From assembly GCA_040753075.1 (NCBI GenBank), contig JBFMHA010000026.1, positions 1 to 39,487 of the forward strand: a stretch of 39,487 bases of DNA, given 5' to 3'. The translations under genes were made by a program, and so were the position numbers. Positions within the stretch are counted from its first letter, which is position 1. Each line of letters opens with the position of its first letter. The notes under the pieces are model-generated. The model had not been told where the DNA came from. It ran no database searches and saw only the letters and a program-made list of their open reading frames with translations. This document shows positions 17,151 to 26,067 of the stretch, piece after piece. This stretch comes from UBA6814 sp040753075. Lineage in GTDB: Bacteria; Desulfobacterota; Desulfovibrionia; Desulfovibrionales; Desulfovibrionaceae.

Positions 17151-18356
17151 TCAGACTCCTGCAGTGCGCGGCGCAGGGTTGGCCAAGAGTTGCGCCATCC
17201 GGAGCGAGAGCACGGCGTAGGCGCGTTGGGCGCGGACGTGCTCCAGGCCGCGGGCGCCCATCTCCCGGGCGGCTTCCGGGTCCTGGAGTAGATCGGCCAC
17301 GGCTGCGGCGAAGCTTCCGGCGTCGTAAGGCACGCACCGTCCGCATCCGCTTTCGTTGACCAGCCGGGCCTGGTCCGGATGCTCGTTGACCACCAGCGGG
17401 AGGCCCAGGGCCATGAACTCCACTGCCTTGGTGGGAGTCATGGTCTGGGTGGCGTGGGTGAGCGGCAGGGCGCAAACTCCGACCCGCGAACGGGCGGCCA
17501 GCCGCCAGGCCTGATCCTGGGGCAGCCATCCGGTGATCTCCACCGCGCGCTCCACGCCCAATTCCCGGGCCCGGGTCTCCAGCCATTCCCGTTCCGCAGG
17601 GGTGGACGCGTCGCCGATGAGCCGCAACCGGGCGTCGGGGCAGCGTTCCCGCACCCGGGCCAGGACTTCGAACAGGAAGTCCACCCGTCGGGTGCGGTCC
17701 AGGGTGCCCAGGTACGCCATGGCCTGGTCCGGGCCGGGGCCGGAATCGGCGCGCAAAAGGTCGGTTCGCTCCATATCTACGCCGATGGGCAGGACCATGA
17801 GCCGATCCCCGGGTATGCCCCGGGCCACCAGGGCGTCGCGTAGGGCGTCGCTGGTGAGGATAGCCTTGTCCAGCCTGGGCAGGACGTAGCGATACAGGAG
17901 CAGGCCGGTGGCCATCCCGCGCAGCCAGGTGAAGGCCAAACGCACTGCGCCCAGAGAGAGGCCCTGGGTCCGGGCCCGGTGGAGGTCGTCCTCGGGGAAG
18001 GTGAACGTCATGTGGTAGTAGACCGGGATGCCCAGCCATCGGGCCACGGGCAGGGCCAGGGCCGCGGTCACGATCTTGTTGCGCACCAGGATGGCGTCGT
18101 GTCGTCCGGCCTGGCCCAGCAGGCAGCGCAGGTCGTGGACCAGGGCTCCCACCTGCCGTGCGGGCCGTGTGCGGTAGCCCGGACCGAGCAGGACCTCACC
18201 GCCCTCCCAGGCGACGGGCCGCGTGGTGTTCCCGGCTGCGGGCAGGGCCACCACGTTGCAGGAGATGTCCTGCCGGGGGAGATACTTGCCGAGCAGGGCG
18301 GTCACGTCCGGGCGGAACGTGGGGAAGGGGTCGCGAAGAAAGCACAGGAGCTTCAT
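17151..18356 (-). CDS. Glycosyltransferase family 4 (third in the cluster)
   Basis: This 401-residue GT-B protein starts MKLLCFLRDPFPTFRPDV. The donor domain is recognisable from MAYLGTLDRTRRVDFLFEVL and the later PTKAVEFMALGLPLVV, which holds the family EX7E-like region with the first Glu replaced by Thr/Lys context. VYYHMTFTFPEDD and a hydrophobic stretch near residue 140 may touch the membrane. The ATG at 18356 overlaps the stop of the polymerase gene (ATGA). It is more diverged than the other two glycosyltransferases. It probably acts on the same lipid-linked repeat unit. Confidence 0.87.
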   Translation of the reverse strand: MKLLCFLRDPFPTFRPDVTALLGKYLPRQDISCNVVALPAAGNTTRPVAWEGGEVLLGPGYRTRPARQVGALVHDLRCLLGQAGRHDAILVRNKIVTAALALPVARWLGIPVYYHMTFTFPEDDLHRARTQGLSLGAVRLAFTWLRGMATGLLLYRYVLPRLDKAILTSDALRDALVARGIPGDRLMVLPIGVDMERTDLLRADSGPGPDQAMAYLGTLDRTRRVDFLFEVLARVRERCPDARLRLIGDASTPAEREWLETRARELGVERAVEITGWLPQDQAWRLAARSRVGVCALPLTHATQTMTPTKAVEFMALGLPLVVNEHPDQARLVNESGCGRCVPYDAGSFAAAVADLLQDPEAAREMGARGLEHVRAQRAYAVLSLRMAQLLANPAPRTAGV

Positions 18357-19750
18357 GCGGTCCTCCCCGTCGCGGGCGCCCCGGGGGCCCCCGCCGCCGA
18401 TGCGGCCGCGGCCTCCTGCTCCAGGGTGTCGCGCAGGGCGAAGCTGAAGCCGAATACGGTGAAGGAGACGTAGGGGAAGAAGCCGTGCATGAACCCGTTG
18501 GTAAGGCTGTTCACCAGGATGATGAAGACCACGAGCAGGTGGGTGGCCAGGCTGCGGTCATTCCTCGCTTTGCCCTGGAACGTGCCGAAATAGGAGAAGA
18601 ACACTCCGAAGCAGAGGGCGTACCCGACCACACCGCCGAATTCCAGCCACTCCAGATGGACGTTGTGCGAGGTGACCAGGATGTCGCCCATGCGCAGGCC
18701 GGAGCCGGCCACCGGGTTGTTAAGGAAGTTGTCGAAATTGGCCCGGAAGATGACCGCCCGCATCTGCATGGACTTGATCCAGTGCGTGGGGTCGATGGTG
18801 CGCTTGAAAGAGCCTTCCTTTTCCTGGAAGTCGCGGTCGATCTGGGCGGCGGCGCGCAGATCGTCCATGGAGTTGATGACTGTCGGCGGGACGCTCAGGG
18901 TGATGAGCAGGGTGAGGGCCAGGGTCAGGGCCAGCGTGCCGGCCATGAGCAGCCGGGCGTGGCCGCGGCGGATGGCGGCCATGAACAAGGGGGATAGGGC
19001 CAGAGTCAGGAGATAGACCCGGGAGAAGGTGAGGACCAGGGACGTCAGGCAAGCCAGTATGGACAGCCGTCGCAGCAGGGTTGGAGACCGGTCGTCATAG
19101 AGGAAATGGAGCAGGGGCAGGAGGGCCAAGGTCGCGATGCTCACCGGCGGCACATTGAAGATGGTCACCCGTTCCTGGAAATAGACGTACTGGAGGATGC
19201 ACAGCAGGCAGAAGACGACGATGCCGTAGAGCAGGAACGTGTAGCTGAGCCGGATTCTCTCCCGGGAGTCCGCCAGGAGCTTTATGACGAAATAAGCGAC
19301 GATGGGCAGGAAAATCACGTGGAACGCCAGGTAGCCGCTGTTGAACAGGTCCTGGGAGGTCAGGGTGCTGACGAGAAAGAAAAGGCCCAGGGCCGCGAGC
19401 CAGGCGTCGAAGGATTCCGGGCGGTAGGGTTTGCGGCCCAGGAGCGCGGCAGAGAAGCAGTAGGCCCCCAGGAGGACGAGCCCCACGGAATAGGGACTGA
19501 AGGTGATGACCCAGACCTCGAACTGGAGAAGACCCTTGATATAGGGGAGTAAGGCCAGAACCATGCACAGCAAGCCGAACGTGTCCAGGGTGAGGAAGCC
19601 CATGCCTAGGGCCACGCCCATGCCTAGGGCCACGGCCCGCACCAGGGTGGACCGGTCCAGGCCCGCCAGCCGGAAGAAGGCCATGAGCGAACCCAGGACC
19701 AGGAGCAGGGAGACGTAGAGCGGGATTCGGCTGCGCAGGGCGCTGTTCAC
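18353..19750 (-). CDS. O-antigen polymerase/ligase-like membrane protein (Wzy)
   Basis: This 465-residue polytopic protein has at least ten hydrophobic segments and, near residue 370, a large periplasmic loop ending in SHNVHLEWLEFGG, the sequence seen before the last helices in Wzy/WaaL-type proteins. It is expected to polymerise repeat units in the periplasm. Start: GTG at 19750, overlapping the preceding stop (GTGA); an earlier ATG at 19861 would add 37 residues without hydrophobic character and lie inside the upstream gene. The second membrane segment contains an 18-bp tandem duplication (19601-19636) giving a repeated MGVALG unit. Ends in an alanine/proline-rich cytoplasmic tail. Confidence 0.87.
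   Translation of the reverse strand: MNSALRSRIPLYVSLLLVLGSLMAFFRLAGLDRSTLVRAVALGMGVALGMGFLTLDTFGLLCMVLALLPYIKGLLQFEVWVITFSPYSVGLVLLGAYCFSAALLGRKPYRPESFDAWLAALGLFFLVSTLTSQDLFNSGYLAFHVIFLPIVAYFVIKLLADSRERIRLSYTFLLYGIVVFCLLCILQYVYFQERVTIFNVPPVSIATLALLPLLHFLYDDRSPTLLRRLSILACLTSLVLTFSRVYLLTLALSPLFMAAIRRGHARLLMAGTLALTLALTLLITLSVPPTVINSMDDLRAAAQIDRDFQEKEGSFKRTIDPTHWIKSMQMRAVIFRANFDNFLNNPVAGSGLRMGDILVTSHNVHLEWLEFGGVVGYALCFGVFFSYFGTFQGKARNDRSLATHLLVVFIILVNSLTNGFMHGFFPYVSFTVFGFSFALRDTLEQEAAAASAAGAPGAPATGRTA
19601..19636. repeat. 18-bp tandem duplication in the wzy-like gene
   Basis: Two near-identical 18-bp units, each containing CCTAGGGCCAC, lie head to tail with one mismatch. They keep frame and add six small or hydrophobic residues to a membrane helix. 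Confidence 0.8.
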
Positions 19751-22023
19751 GGCGTGCCCCCCCCCGCCTTGGACGAGCCCAGGACAAAGGCCACCGGACG
19801 CTCCAGGGGCAAGGTTCCCAGCCGTGCTCCGACGGGGCCGGCGACAGAGACCATGCGCCACTGCTCCGGGTCCACTCCCCGGCCCGCGGAGTGCTCCTCT
19901 GAGCCCTGCCCGGCCAGTCGCGGTGAATCCGCGAGGTTGGCCAGCAACACGTCCGAGCAGTCTTCCATTTCGATCAGGGCGCGGCCCTCGTATGCCGCGG
20001 CATTCCCACCGTAGCCGAAGACCCGCACCTTGTTGCTATCCCGCATCCGAAGGATGGGCCGGTTGCCCTCGCCTTTGAGCCCGTAGATGTCCACTCCGCG
20101 GGAAGCGACGATTTCCAGATTGGCCTCCCCGCGGGAATGCTCGGGATTGCACTGGTAGATGCGCAGGGGGCCGGTGGCGTCGGCGATGCGCAGATGGCGG
20201 TAGTCCGGGCCTTGGAAGTACATTCCCTCCTGGTAGAACCCGTACCAGCGGCCGCCGCCGCGCCCGCTCACCGTCACCAGGGGGGTGTTGCGGACAGCGG
20301 GCGGGGCCGTTTCCGCGGCATACCCGGCCAGGGGAGGGGAGGTGTGGAGGTTCAGTCCGCGCAACACCGAGTCGCCGCCGCAGCGCCAATCCAGGGCGAA
20401 AGATCCCGGGACCTCTCGGGGGGCGAAGAGCCAGAGGAAGGCCAGGGTCGTGGCCGCCGCCTCGTCTCCGGCGGTTTGGACCAGAGGGGCCGGGGATCGG
20501 GGCTGGGCAAAGGCCGTGGCCCCGGGCCGGGCGAGGATGACCGACAGGTGGCTGGCCACGCCCACCAACTGGGTGTCCGGCCTGAGCACGAGAGGGGCGC
20601 TGGTGCGGTAGCATCCCTTGGGCAGGAAAACGACCCGGTTCTCGTCGATGGCTCGTTGCAGCGCTGCGGTGTCGTCAGTCCTGCCGTCCCCTGTCGCGCG
20701 GTAGGGCGGGTCCTGCACATTGGCGGTTCCGGGGGTTTCAAAGCCCGGAAGAATTCCGGGCCAGAGGTGCCGGGTCTGGAGGTCCGGGGGCGGAGGCGCG
20801 GGCGGCCCCAGACGTAGGAGGCCGGGGCTCCGTTTTCCGTCCGCCACTACCGGGGCGGTGAACTGGTAGCCCTTCCAGCGGGGCGGGTTTTGAGCCCGGG
20901 CGAACTCCGCCACGTGAATCCAGTCCGGAGCGCCGCCCGCCAGGAGGCGGCCTGCGGGCGATCCCACGACCTCCGCGGCGTTGCGCACGAAGACATTGTT
21001 GAGGTACAGGCCGGTCCCGGCGAAAAATGCCCGGCCCGGCGGGCCTTCGAACTCGATGCTGCTGTCGACCATGCTCAGCCGGCCGTTGTTGGGCCCCCAA
21101 CTCACCGGGAAGTTCTCCACGGCAGTGACCCCGGAGCGGCACAGTATGCGGATGCCCACCGCGGTCAGGGTCTGCTGGCCGGAGTAGAGGATGGCCCGGC
21201 GGCGTTGGCCGATGAGGGTCGCGCCCACCACGGTTGCGGCGGGCTCGGACTTCCGGAGATCCAGGCCGTACTCCCCGCCCACCACGGTCACTGCCGCATG
21301 GAGGCCGCCGGATCCCGCGCCGCCTTCGATGCCCGCGAACCCGTCGGCCAGGGTTACGGTGCATTCCTGGACTCCCGATCCCTGGGCCCCGGCCAGGCGA
21401 ATGCCCACCGCGCCGGGATTGCCAGCGCCTGCCCGGACATCCAGGTTCACCAGCATCTGGTTCATGCAGACGTTGTCGATGAATCCGGCCGGGTTGGCGG
21501 GGTCCCTGGCCTGGAAGTCGACGACGGGCCGGGGACGGGCGGGATCCTGGAAGCCCGGGGAGCCGGGGGCAAGCACGATGGCAGGCCTCGGCCCGAGCCG
21601 GGATCCCAGCAGCACGCAAGGATGGTTGCGGGCGTTGAGCACTTGGCCGCTGGACCTGCGGTACAGATTCTGCACGCAGGAGATGGTGTCTGAGACACGA
21701 TAGGTTCCGGATGGGAAAAAGCAGACCATCTGATGGTCCCGGGCGAAGTTCACGGCCTGCTGGATGGCTCGGGTGCTGTCCTGCTGGCCCGAGGGGTCGG
21801 CCCGGAAGGGCTCGGCCGTGACGTCCACTAGACCCAAGGCCGCCAGCCGGGCGTTCCCCAAGCCCGTTGGGACCTCCAGGGAAATGCCATCCGGAAAGGC
21901 CCCGGCCACGGTAGGGGCGACCTGAGCCGCCTCCGGCGTCCCCTCGCAGGAGGGCTCCGGCCAGGACAACAGGCAGGCCACGGCCAGGAAGCCGGCAAGC
22001 AGAAGTCTCAGAACCCGCACCAT
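19747..22023 (-). CDS. Secreted double beta-helix protein (pectate-lyase-superfamily, GH55-like)
   Basis: This 758-residue protein has an N-terminal signal sequence (VRVLRLLLAGFLAVACLLSW; a non-ideal lipobox AVAC leaves lipoprotein status open). It has two copies of the pectate-lyase-3 type start motif: ADPSGQQDSTRAIQQAV with FFPSGTYRVSDTI (residues 75-115) and TGDGRTDDTAALQRAI with VVFLPKGCYRTSAPLVL (residues 445-485). Two tandem right-handed beta-helices of this kind are the layout of GH55 glucanases, but I cannot confirm the catalytic residues. The ATG at 22023 overlaps the end of the ATPase gene by 16 bp. Lying inside the EPS operon, it probably trims, modifies or binds the polysaccharide in the periplasm or outside. 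Confidence 0.78.
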   Translation of the reverse strand: MVRVLRLLLAGFLAVACLLSWPEPSCEGTPEAAQVAPTVAGAFPDGISLEVPTGLGNARLAALGLVDVTAEPFRADPSGQQDSTRAIQQAVNFARDHQMVCFFPSGTYRVSDTISCVQNLYRRSSGQVLNARNHPCVLLGSRLGPRPAIVLAPGSPGFQDPARPRPVVDFQARDPANPAGFIDNVCMNQMLVNLDVRAGAGNPGAVGIRLAGAQGSGVQECTVTLADGFAGIEGGAGSGGLHAAVTVVGGEYGLDLRKSEPAATVVGATLIGQRRRAILYSGQQTLTAVGIRILCRSGVTAVENFPVSWGPNNGRLSMVDSSIEFEGPPGRAFFAGTGLYLNNVFVRNAAEVVGSPAGRLLAGGAPDWIHVAEFARAQNPPRWKGYQFTAPVVADGKRSPGLLRLGPPAPPPPDLQTRHLWPGILPGFETPGTANVQDPPYRATGDGRTDDTAALQRAIDENRVVFLPKGCYRTSAPLVLRPDTQLVGVASHLSVILARPGATAFAQPRSPAPLVQTAGDEAAATTLAFLWLFAPREVPGSFALDWRCGGDSVLRGLNLHTSPPLAGYAAETAPPAVRNTPLVTVSGRGGGRWYGFYQEGMYFQGPDYRHLRIADATGPLRIYQCNPEHSRGEANLEIVASRGVDIYGLKGEGNRPILRMRDSNKVRVFGYGGNAAAYEGRALIEMEDCSDVLLANLADSPRLAGQGSEEHSAGRGVDPEQWRMVSVAGPVGARLGTLPLERPVAFVLGSSKAGGGTP

Positions 22024-23234
22024 GCGAGAATCCTTTTCAGCAGTCCACGTCGGCGCGGGGCCTCGGCCGGTGGGAGGTCGTCCAGCACCGCTGCGATCTC
22101 GGCCTGGGCCTGCTCCTGCAGGGCGCGCAGATCGGCCTGGTAGGACCTCTCCTGGTTGGCCAACCGCTTGTTCAGTTCGGCCATCTGGGAGAACAGGGCC
22201 TCTTCGGACATGACCGGGGCGGCGGGCGCGGCTGGCGGAGCGAGGAACGGATCCTCGACGATGGCCTGCTCGAAAGCGAGGAGCGGATCCAGGGCCGGGG
22301 CGGGTCCCGGGGCCTGGGGCGGCGCCGGGACGCAGGCGGGGTTTCTGTGGAGAGCCGGAGCGCGGGGCGGCGCCGGGGTTCGGGGCGGAACGGGGGGCTC
22401 GGGAGGCAGTTCGGGCAGCCGGGGCAGGGTCCGACCTTCGGCCCGGGCCGCCTGGACCGACTCCACCATGTCCAGGGTGATGCGGGCGGTGCGCTCCACG
22501 TAGCCGGTCATGAGGCAGGCGTCGCACAGGGTGTTCAGCGCCCGGGGCAGGCCCTCGGCCAGTTGGTGGATGCGCTCCACGGCTTCGGGCTGGAAGATGT
22601 CCTTGTGTCTGGCGCCGGCTTCCCGCAGGCGGAAGTCCACGTAGCTGCGGGTCTCCTCCAGGGAGAGCGGCCCCAGGTGGCAGTGCACGGTGATGCGCTG
22701 GGCCAACTGGGCCAGCCCGGGCTCCCGGATGCGTTCGCGCAGTTCGGGCTGGCCCACCAGGAGGATGTGCAGCAAGGGTTCGGTCTCGGTCTGCAGGTTG
22801 GAGAGCATGCGCATCTCCTCCAGGGCCTCCCGGGAGAGGTTCTGGGCTTCGTCCACCATCAGCACCGCCCGTTGGCCCTGGGCGAAGAGCCCGATGAGGA
22901 AATCCTGGAGCCGGCCCAGGTGTTCGGCCTTGTCCGCGCCGGGCGCGACATCGTACTCGGCCAGCACGAGCTTGAGCAGTTCGGTGGGGGAGACGTTGGT
23001 GTTGAAGACCTGGGCCACCACGAAGCCGTCTCCCATGGACTTGAGCAGCCGGCGGACAAGGGTGGTCTTGCCCGCTCCCACCTCGCCGGTGAGCAGGGTG
23101 AACCCGGCCCCCTCGGCCAGGCCGTACTCCAGGTGGGCCAGTGCTCCGGAATGGGTGTCGCCAAGGTACAGAACGTCCGGGTCCGGGGTGATGCTGAAGG
23201 GCCTGCGGGAGAGGCCGTAGAATCCGAGGTACAT
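22008..23234 (-). CDS. ExeA/XrtA-associated-type AAA ATPase
   Basis: This 408-residue cytoplasmic ATPase starts MYLGFYGLSRRPFSITPDPD, the hallmark of the ExeA-like family that accompanies exosortase-linked EPS clusters. Walker A is TGEVGAGKTTLVRRLL (near residue 50), Walker B VLMVDEAQNLS, then sensor-like LHILLVGQPELRERI and the arginine region LAQRITVHCHLGPLS. After residue 270 there is a long proline/alanine-rich linker and a C-terminal predicted coiled coil (MAELNKRLANQERSYQADLR). Its role in EPS loci is not settled; it may energise or organise the export complex. It lies 25 bp behind the CpsD-like gene and overlaps the next gene. Confidence 0.88.
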   Translation of the reverse strand: MYLGFYGLSRRPFSITPDPDVLYLGDTHSGALAHLEYGLAEGAGFTLLTGEVGAGKTTLVRRLLKSMGDGFVVAQVFNTNVSPTELLKLVLAEYDVAPGADKAEHLGRLQDFLIGLFAQGQRAVLMVDEAQNLSREALEEMRMLSNLQTETEPLLHILLVGQPELRERIREPGLAQLAQRITVHCHLGPLSLEETRSYVDFRLREAGARHKDIFQPEAVERIHQLAEGLPRALNTLCDACLMTGYVERTARITLDMVESVQAARAEGRTLPRLPELPPEPPVPPRTPAPPRAPALHRNPACVPAPPQAPGPAPALDPLLAFEQAIVEDPFLAPPAAPAAPVMSEEALFSQMAELNKRLANQERSYQADLRALQEQAQAEIAAVLDDLPPAEAPRRRGLLKRILAWCGF

Positions 23235-23259
23235 GGCGTCCTGTATTTCCTTCCGGGTG

Positions 23260-24258
23260 TTAGAAGTGAGGTCCCCGGTTCATGACGATGCCGACGACGG
23301 TCTTGCTCCCGAGGCTCTCCAGCATGTGGGCCAGGTCGTAGCGCGAGGTGCGGCGCGACTCCACCACCAGGATGATGCCGTCCACATACGAGCAGAGGAT
23401 ATGGGCGTCGGGCATGCCCTTGAGGTGCGGGCCGTCGAAGATGATGTAGCGATCATCGTAGCGGGTTTTCAATTCGCGCACCAGGATCTGCATCTTGGGC
23501 AGGCTGAACATGTCCGTGGAGCCAGTGGAGGGATTCCCGCCGAGGATGATCCGCAACGTGCTGCCAAGGCCCGGGTTGATGAGCAGGTCGCTCACGTCCA
23601 GATCCTGGAACAGGTAGTCGGTGAGTCCCTGGCAGGGGCTGGCGATCCCCAGGCGCTTGGCCACCGCCGGCCGGCGCAGGTTGGCCTCCACCAGCAACGC
23701 GGTCTGTTTGGCTTCCCGGGAGATGCTCAAGGCCAGGTTTATTGCCGTGAGGGTCTTGCCCTCTCCTGGGTTCACGCTGGTGACCATGAGGGTGTTAAGA
23801 CGCTTCTCCCGGGTGTTCTCCAGGGTGCGGGTGCGGATGAAGTTGCAGGAGTCCATGGCCCGCGGATCGTGGCAGAAGGTCATGATCTTGTTGCGTTCGA
23901 GGTGGGCGGCCCGGTCCTTGACGAAGCTGATGTGCTTGCCGGCGCTCTCCGGGAGCACGTAGGGCGTGAAGTCCGAGGTGGGAAGCACGGACCGGCGGTC
24001 CAGGATGCCCGGAGGAGGGCCGATGTCCACCCGGCGGCGGTCCTGGTTCTCGGAGGGCCGTTTGCGGCGCCGTTCGCCTCCGGGCTGAGGCGGTCCCAGA
24101 TCGAACGCACGCCTGTCGTCCCCGCGCCGCGGCTTCTCCGGGCTCGGGGCCGCGGCCGGGCTCGGCGCGGCGGCCTGGGCCGGAGCGGCCGCCGGAGCGA
24201 CTTCTTCCCCGCTGCGCATGCGTTTGGCCTGTTCCAGGGCCTTGGCGATCTTGCTCAT
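23260..24258 (-). CDS. CpsD/Wzc-type P-loop ATPase (BY-kinase-like, altered motifs)
   Basis: This 332-residue protein resembles the cytoplasmic kinase half of Wzc/CpsD, paired here with a separate chain-length determinant. It opens MSKIAKALEQAKRMRSG, common in exosortase-associated kinases, then a charged proline-rich linker to about residue 115. Walker A is TSVNPGEGKTLTAINLAL and Walker B YIIFDGPHLKG. Two features of active bacterial tyrosine kinases are missing: Walker A' reads LLVEANLRRP rather than the DxD form, and the C-terminus ends VMNRGPHF with no tyrosine cluster. It may work as an ATPase switch without autophosphorylation. It precedes the ExeA-like ATPase in the operon. Confidence 0.85.
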   Translation of the reverse strand: MSKIAKALEQAKRMRSGEEVAPAAAPAQAAAPSPAAAPSPEKPRRGDDRRAFDLGPPQPGGERRRKRPSENQDRRRVDIGPPPGILDRRSVLPTSDFTPYVLPESAGKHISFVKDRAAHLERNKIMTFCHDPRAMDSCNFIRTRTLENTREKRLNTLMVTSVNPGEGKTLTAINLALSISREAKQTALLVEANLRRPAVAKRLGIASPCQGLTDYLFQDLDVSDLLINPGLGSTLRIILGGNPSTGSTDMFSLPKMQILVRELKTRYDDRYIIFDGPHLKGMPDAHILCSYVDGIILVVESRRTSRYDLAHMLESLGSKTVVGIVMNRGPHF

Positions 24259-24294
24259 GGGCGCTTTTCTGTCATCTCTTCCGGTTGATGGAGC

Positions 24295-26049
24295 CTAGAA
24301 CAGGCCTCGAAACAGCTCCGAGAGCTTGGAGCAGGCGGCCCGGAGCGGGGTGAACAGAGTCCATACCGCCAGCGTCACCACAAGGACGCCCAGGCCGGCC
24401 ACCAGCGAAACCCGGCGGCGCTTGAGTCGGGCAGCGCGCTCCGAAGCGGTTTCCAGGGACGGGATGACCCCCAACAAGGGCAAGCCGGTCATCAGCGTGG
24501 CCTCATGCGGGCCATGCACCGTGGGGTCGAAGCTCTCCACGGCAAATCCCGCCAGCAGGCCCGCTCCCGAGGCCAAGACCAGGCTGAGCAGGAAAAGGAG
24601 CGTCCGGTCGGGCTTGAAGGGACGCTCCGGGATCACCGGCGTCTCCAGAACGGTAATCTTCTCCCCCAAGTCCTGCTGTTCCAGGTCCATGGCTTCCTTG
24701 GCGCTCTGCATCCGGGTGGAGAGGTCCCGGAGGCTGGCCTTGAGGGTGTCGTACCGGCGCTGGAGGTCAATGAACTCTTGCTCCACCCCCGGGGTTTCCT
24801 CTATGCGCCGGCGGGTTTCCTCGTATTTGGCCGCCAGGGTGTCCAGCATGTCCTGCTTGGCCACGATCTCCAATCGGGCCTGGGCAAGTTGGGTGGTGAG
24901 GCTGATGTAGGCCGGGTTGTCCGGCTGTTTCTCCGCCATGTCCTGGGGCGTGGCGCTTTGCGCGGAGAGATATTCCGACTCCCGGGCCAGGATGGCTACC
25001 TCTTTTTCGAGGGCCACCACGTCCGGGTGCTGCGGGGTGTATTTTTTTTGCATCTCGGCCAGCATTCCCTGACGTTCTCCCAACCGCGCCAGGACCCCGC
25101 GCAGGCGCTCCCTCGTGGTGAGCACGCCCTCCAGCGCCGCCAGCCGCCGGGAAAGCCGGATTACGTCGGGGTGTTTGTCCGACTGCACGGCGCGCATCGC
25201 CAGGAGCTGGCTGCGCATCTGACGCACCTGTTCCTCCTGGGAGAGGACCTTCTGCCCCTCGCTGGTGATTGTGTAGCGCAGGGGTTCCTGGATGGCCAAC
25301 TGGCCCTCGAGGTAGAGGCTGCGCTCCCGGGCCAGATTCAACTCCATCTGGGCCGCATCCATCTCCCTCTGGATGCGTTCCATGGTCATGAGGTTCATGT
25401 TCATGAGTTCGGGCAGGGAGCGGATGTTGTCCTTCTTGAACCGGGCGATGTCCCGCTCCACGTCCTCCACCTCGACCTTGGTCTGGTCCACCTGGTTGCG
25501 CAGGAAGAGGTAGGTGTCCTGGGCCTTGCCCTCCCTGCGGCGGGCGCTTTCCTCCATGAAGCGGTTGACCAGGACGATGGCCACCGAGGTGGCTACCTGA
25601 GGGATTCTGGACTGGTAGCCGATGCGCACCATGGAGGTGTCGGTGGCCATCCGGCCGAAAGGCGGTATGTTCTCCATTGAGGGTCGCGTGGTCTCGAACA
25701 GGATGTCCTCGCGAACGCGCTCCACCAGTTCGTCCTCGCTCAGCTTGTCCCGGAGCTCGGGGTAGAGGTCGAAGTCCCGGATGATGGCCACCAGGTTGGC
25801 GCGGTTCAGAACGGTCTGCTGCACGCTGGTCAGGTGCTCCTGGAGCACCCCGGCCACGGAGGTGCGGAGGATGTCCATCTGAGCCACGCGCCCCTCCACC
25901 AGGATGGTTCCCCAGGACCGGTAGATGGAGGGCAGCGAGACGACTACCGCCAGGGCCGCCAGCATGACCGCGCAGAATGTGACGGCGAGGGGGATGAAAC
26001 GCTTCCTGACGAAGGCCAGGGGCGTGAGTTGTGGCGAATGCTGTATCAT
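24295..26049 (-). CDS. Polysaccharide chain-length determinant (Wzz/PCP family)
   Basis: This 584-residue inner membrane protein has two membrane segments: FIPLAVTFCAVMLAALAVVV (about residues 18-38) and LLFLLSLVLASGAGLLAGFA (about 490-510), with a third near the C-terminus (VSLVAGLGVLVVTLAVWTLF). Between them is a long periplasmic region rich in heptads, predicted coiled coil. The motif before the second membrane helix, PVIPERPFKPDR, is the usual proline-rich PCP signature. It controls chain length and links polymerase to the outer membrane exporter. No kinase domain is fused; that function sits in the next gene. The extra C-terminal helix is typical of the exosortase-associated subgroup. 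Confidence 0.9.
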   Translation of the reverse strand: MIQHSPQLTPLAFVRKRFIPLAVTFCAVMLAALAVVVSLPSIYRSWGTILVEGRVAQMDILRTSVAGVLQEHLTSVQQTVLNRANLVAIIRDFDLYPELRDKLSEDELVERVREDILFETTRPSMENIPPFGRMATDTSMVRIGYQSRIPQVATSVAIVLVNRFMEESARRREGKAQDTYLFLRNQVDQTKVEVEDVERDIARFKKDNIRSLPELMNMNLMTMERIQREMDAAQMELNLARERSLYLEGQLAIQEPLRYTITSEGQKVLSQEEQVRQMRSQLLAMRAVQSDKHPDVIRLSRRLAALEGVLTTRERLRGVLARLGERQGMLAEMQKKYTPQHPDVVALEKEVAILARESEYLSAQSATPQDMAEKQPDNPAYISLTTQLAQARLEIVAKQDMLDTLAAKYEETRRRIEETPGVEQEFIDLQRRYDTLKASLRDLSTRMQSAKEAMDLEQQDLGEKITVLETPVIPERPFKPDRTLLFLLSLVLASGAGLLAGFAVESFDPTVHGPHEATLMTGLPLLGVIPSLETASERAARLKRRRVSLVAGLGVLVVTLAVWTLFTPLRAACSKLSELFRGLF

Positions 26050-26067
26050 GCGGGGTCGGTTCTCCGT

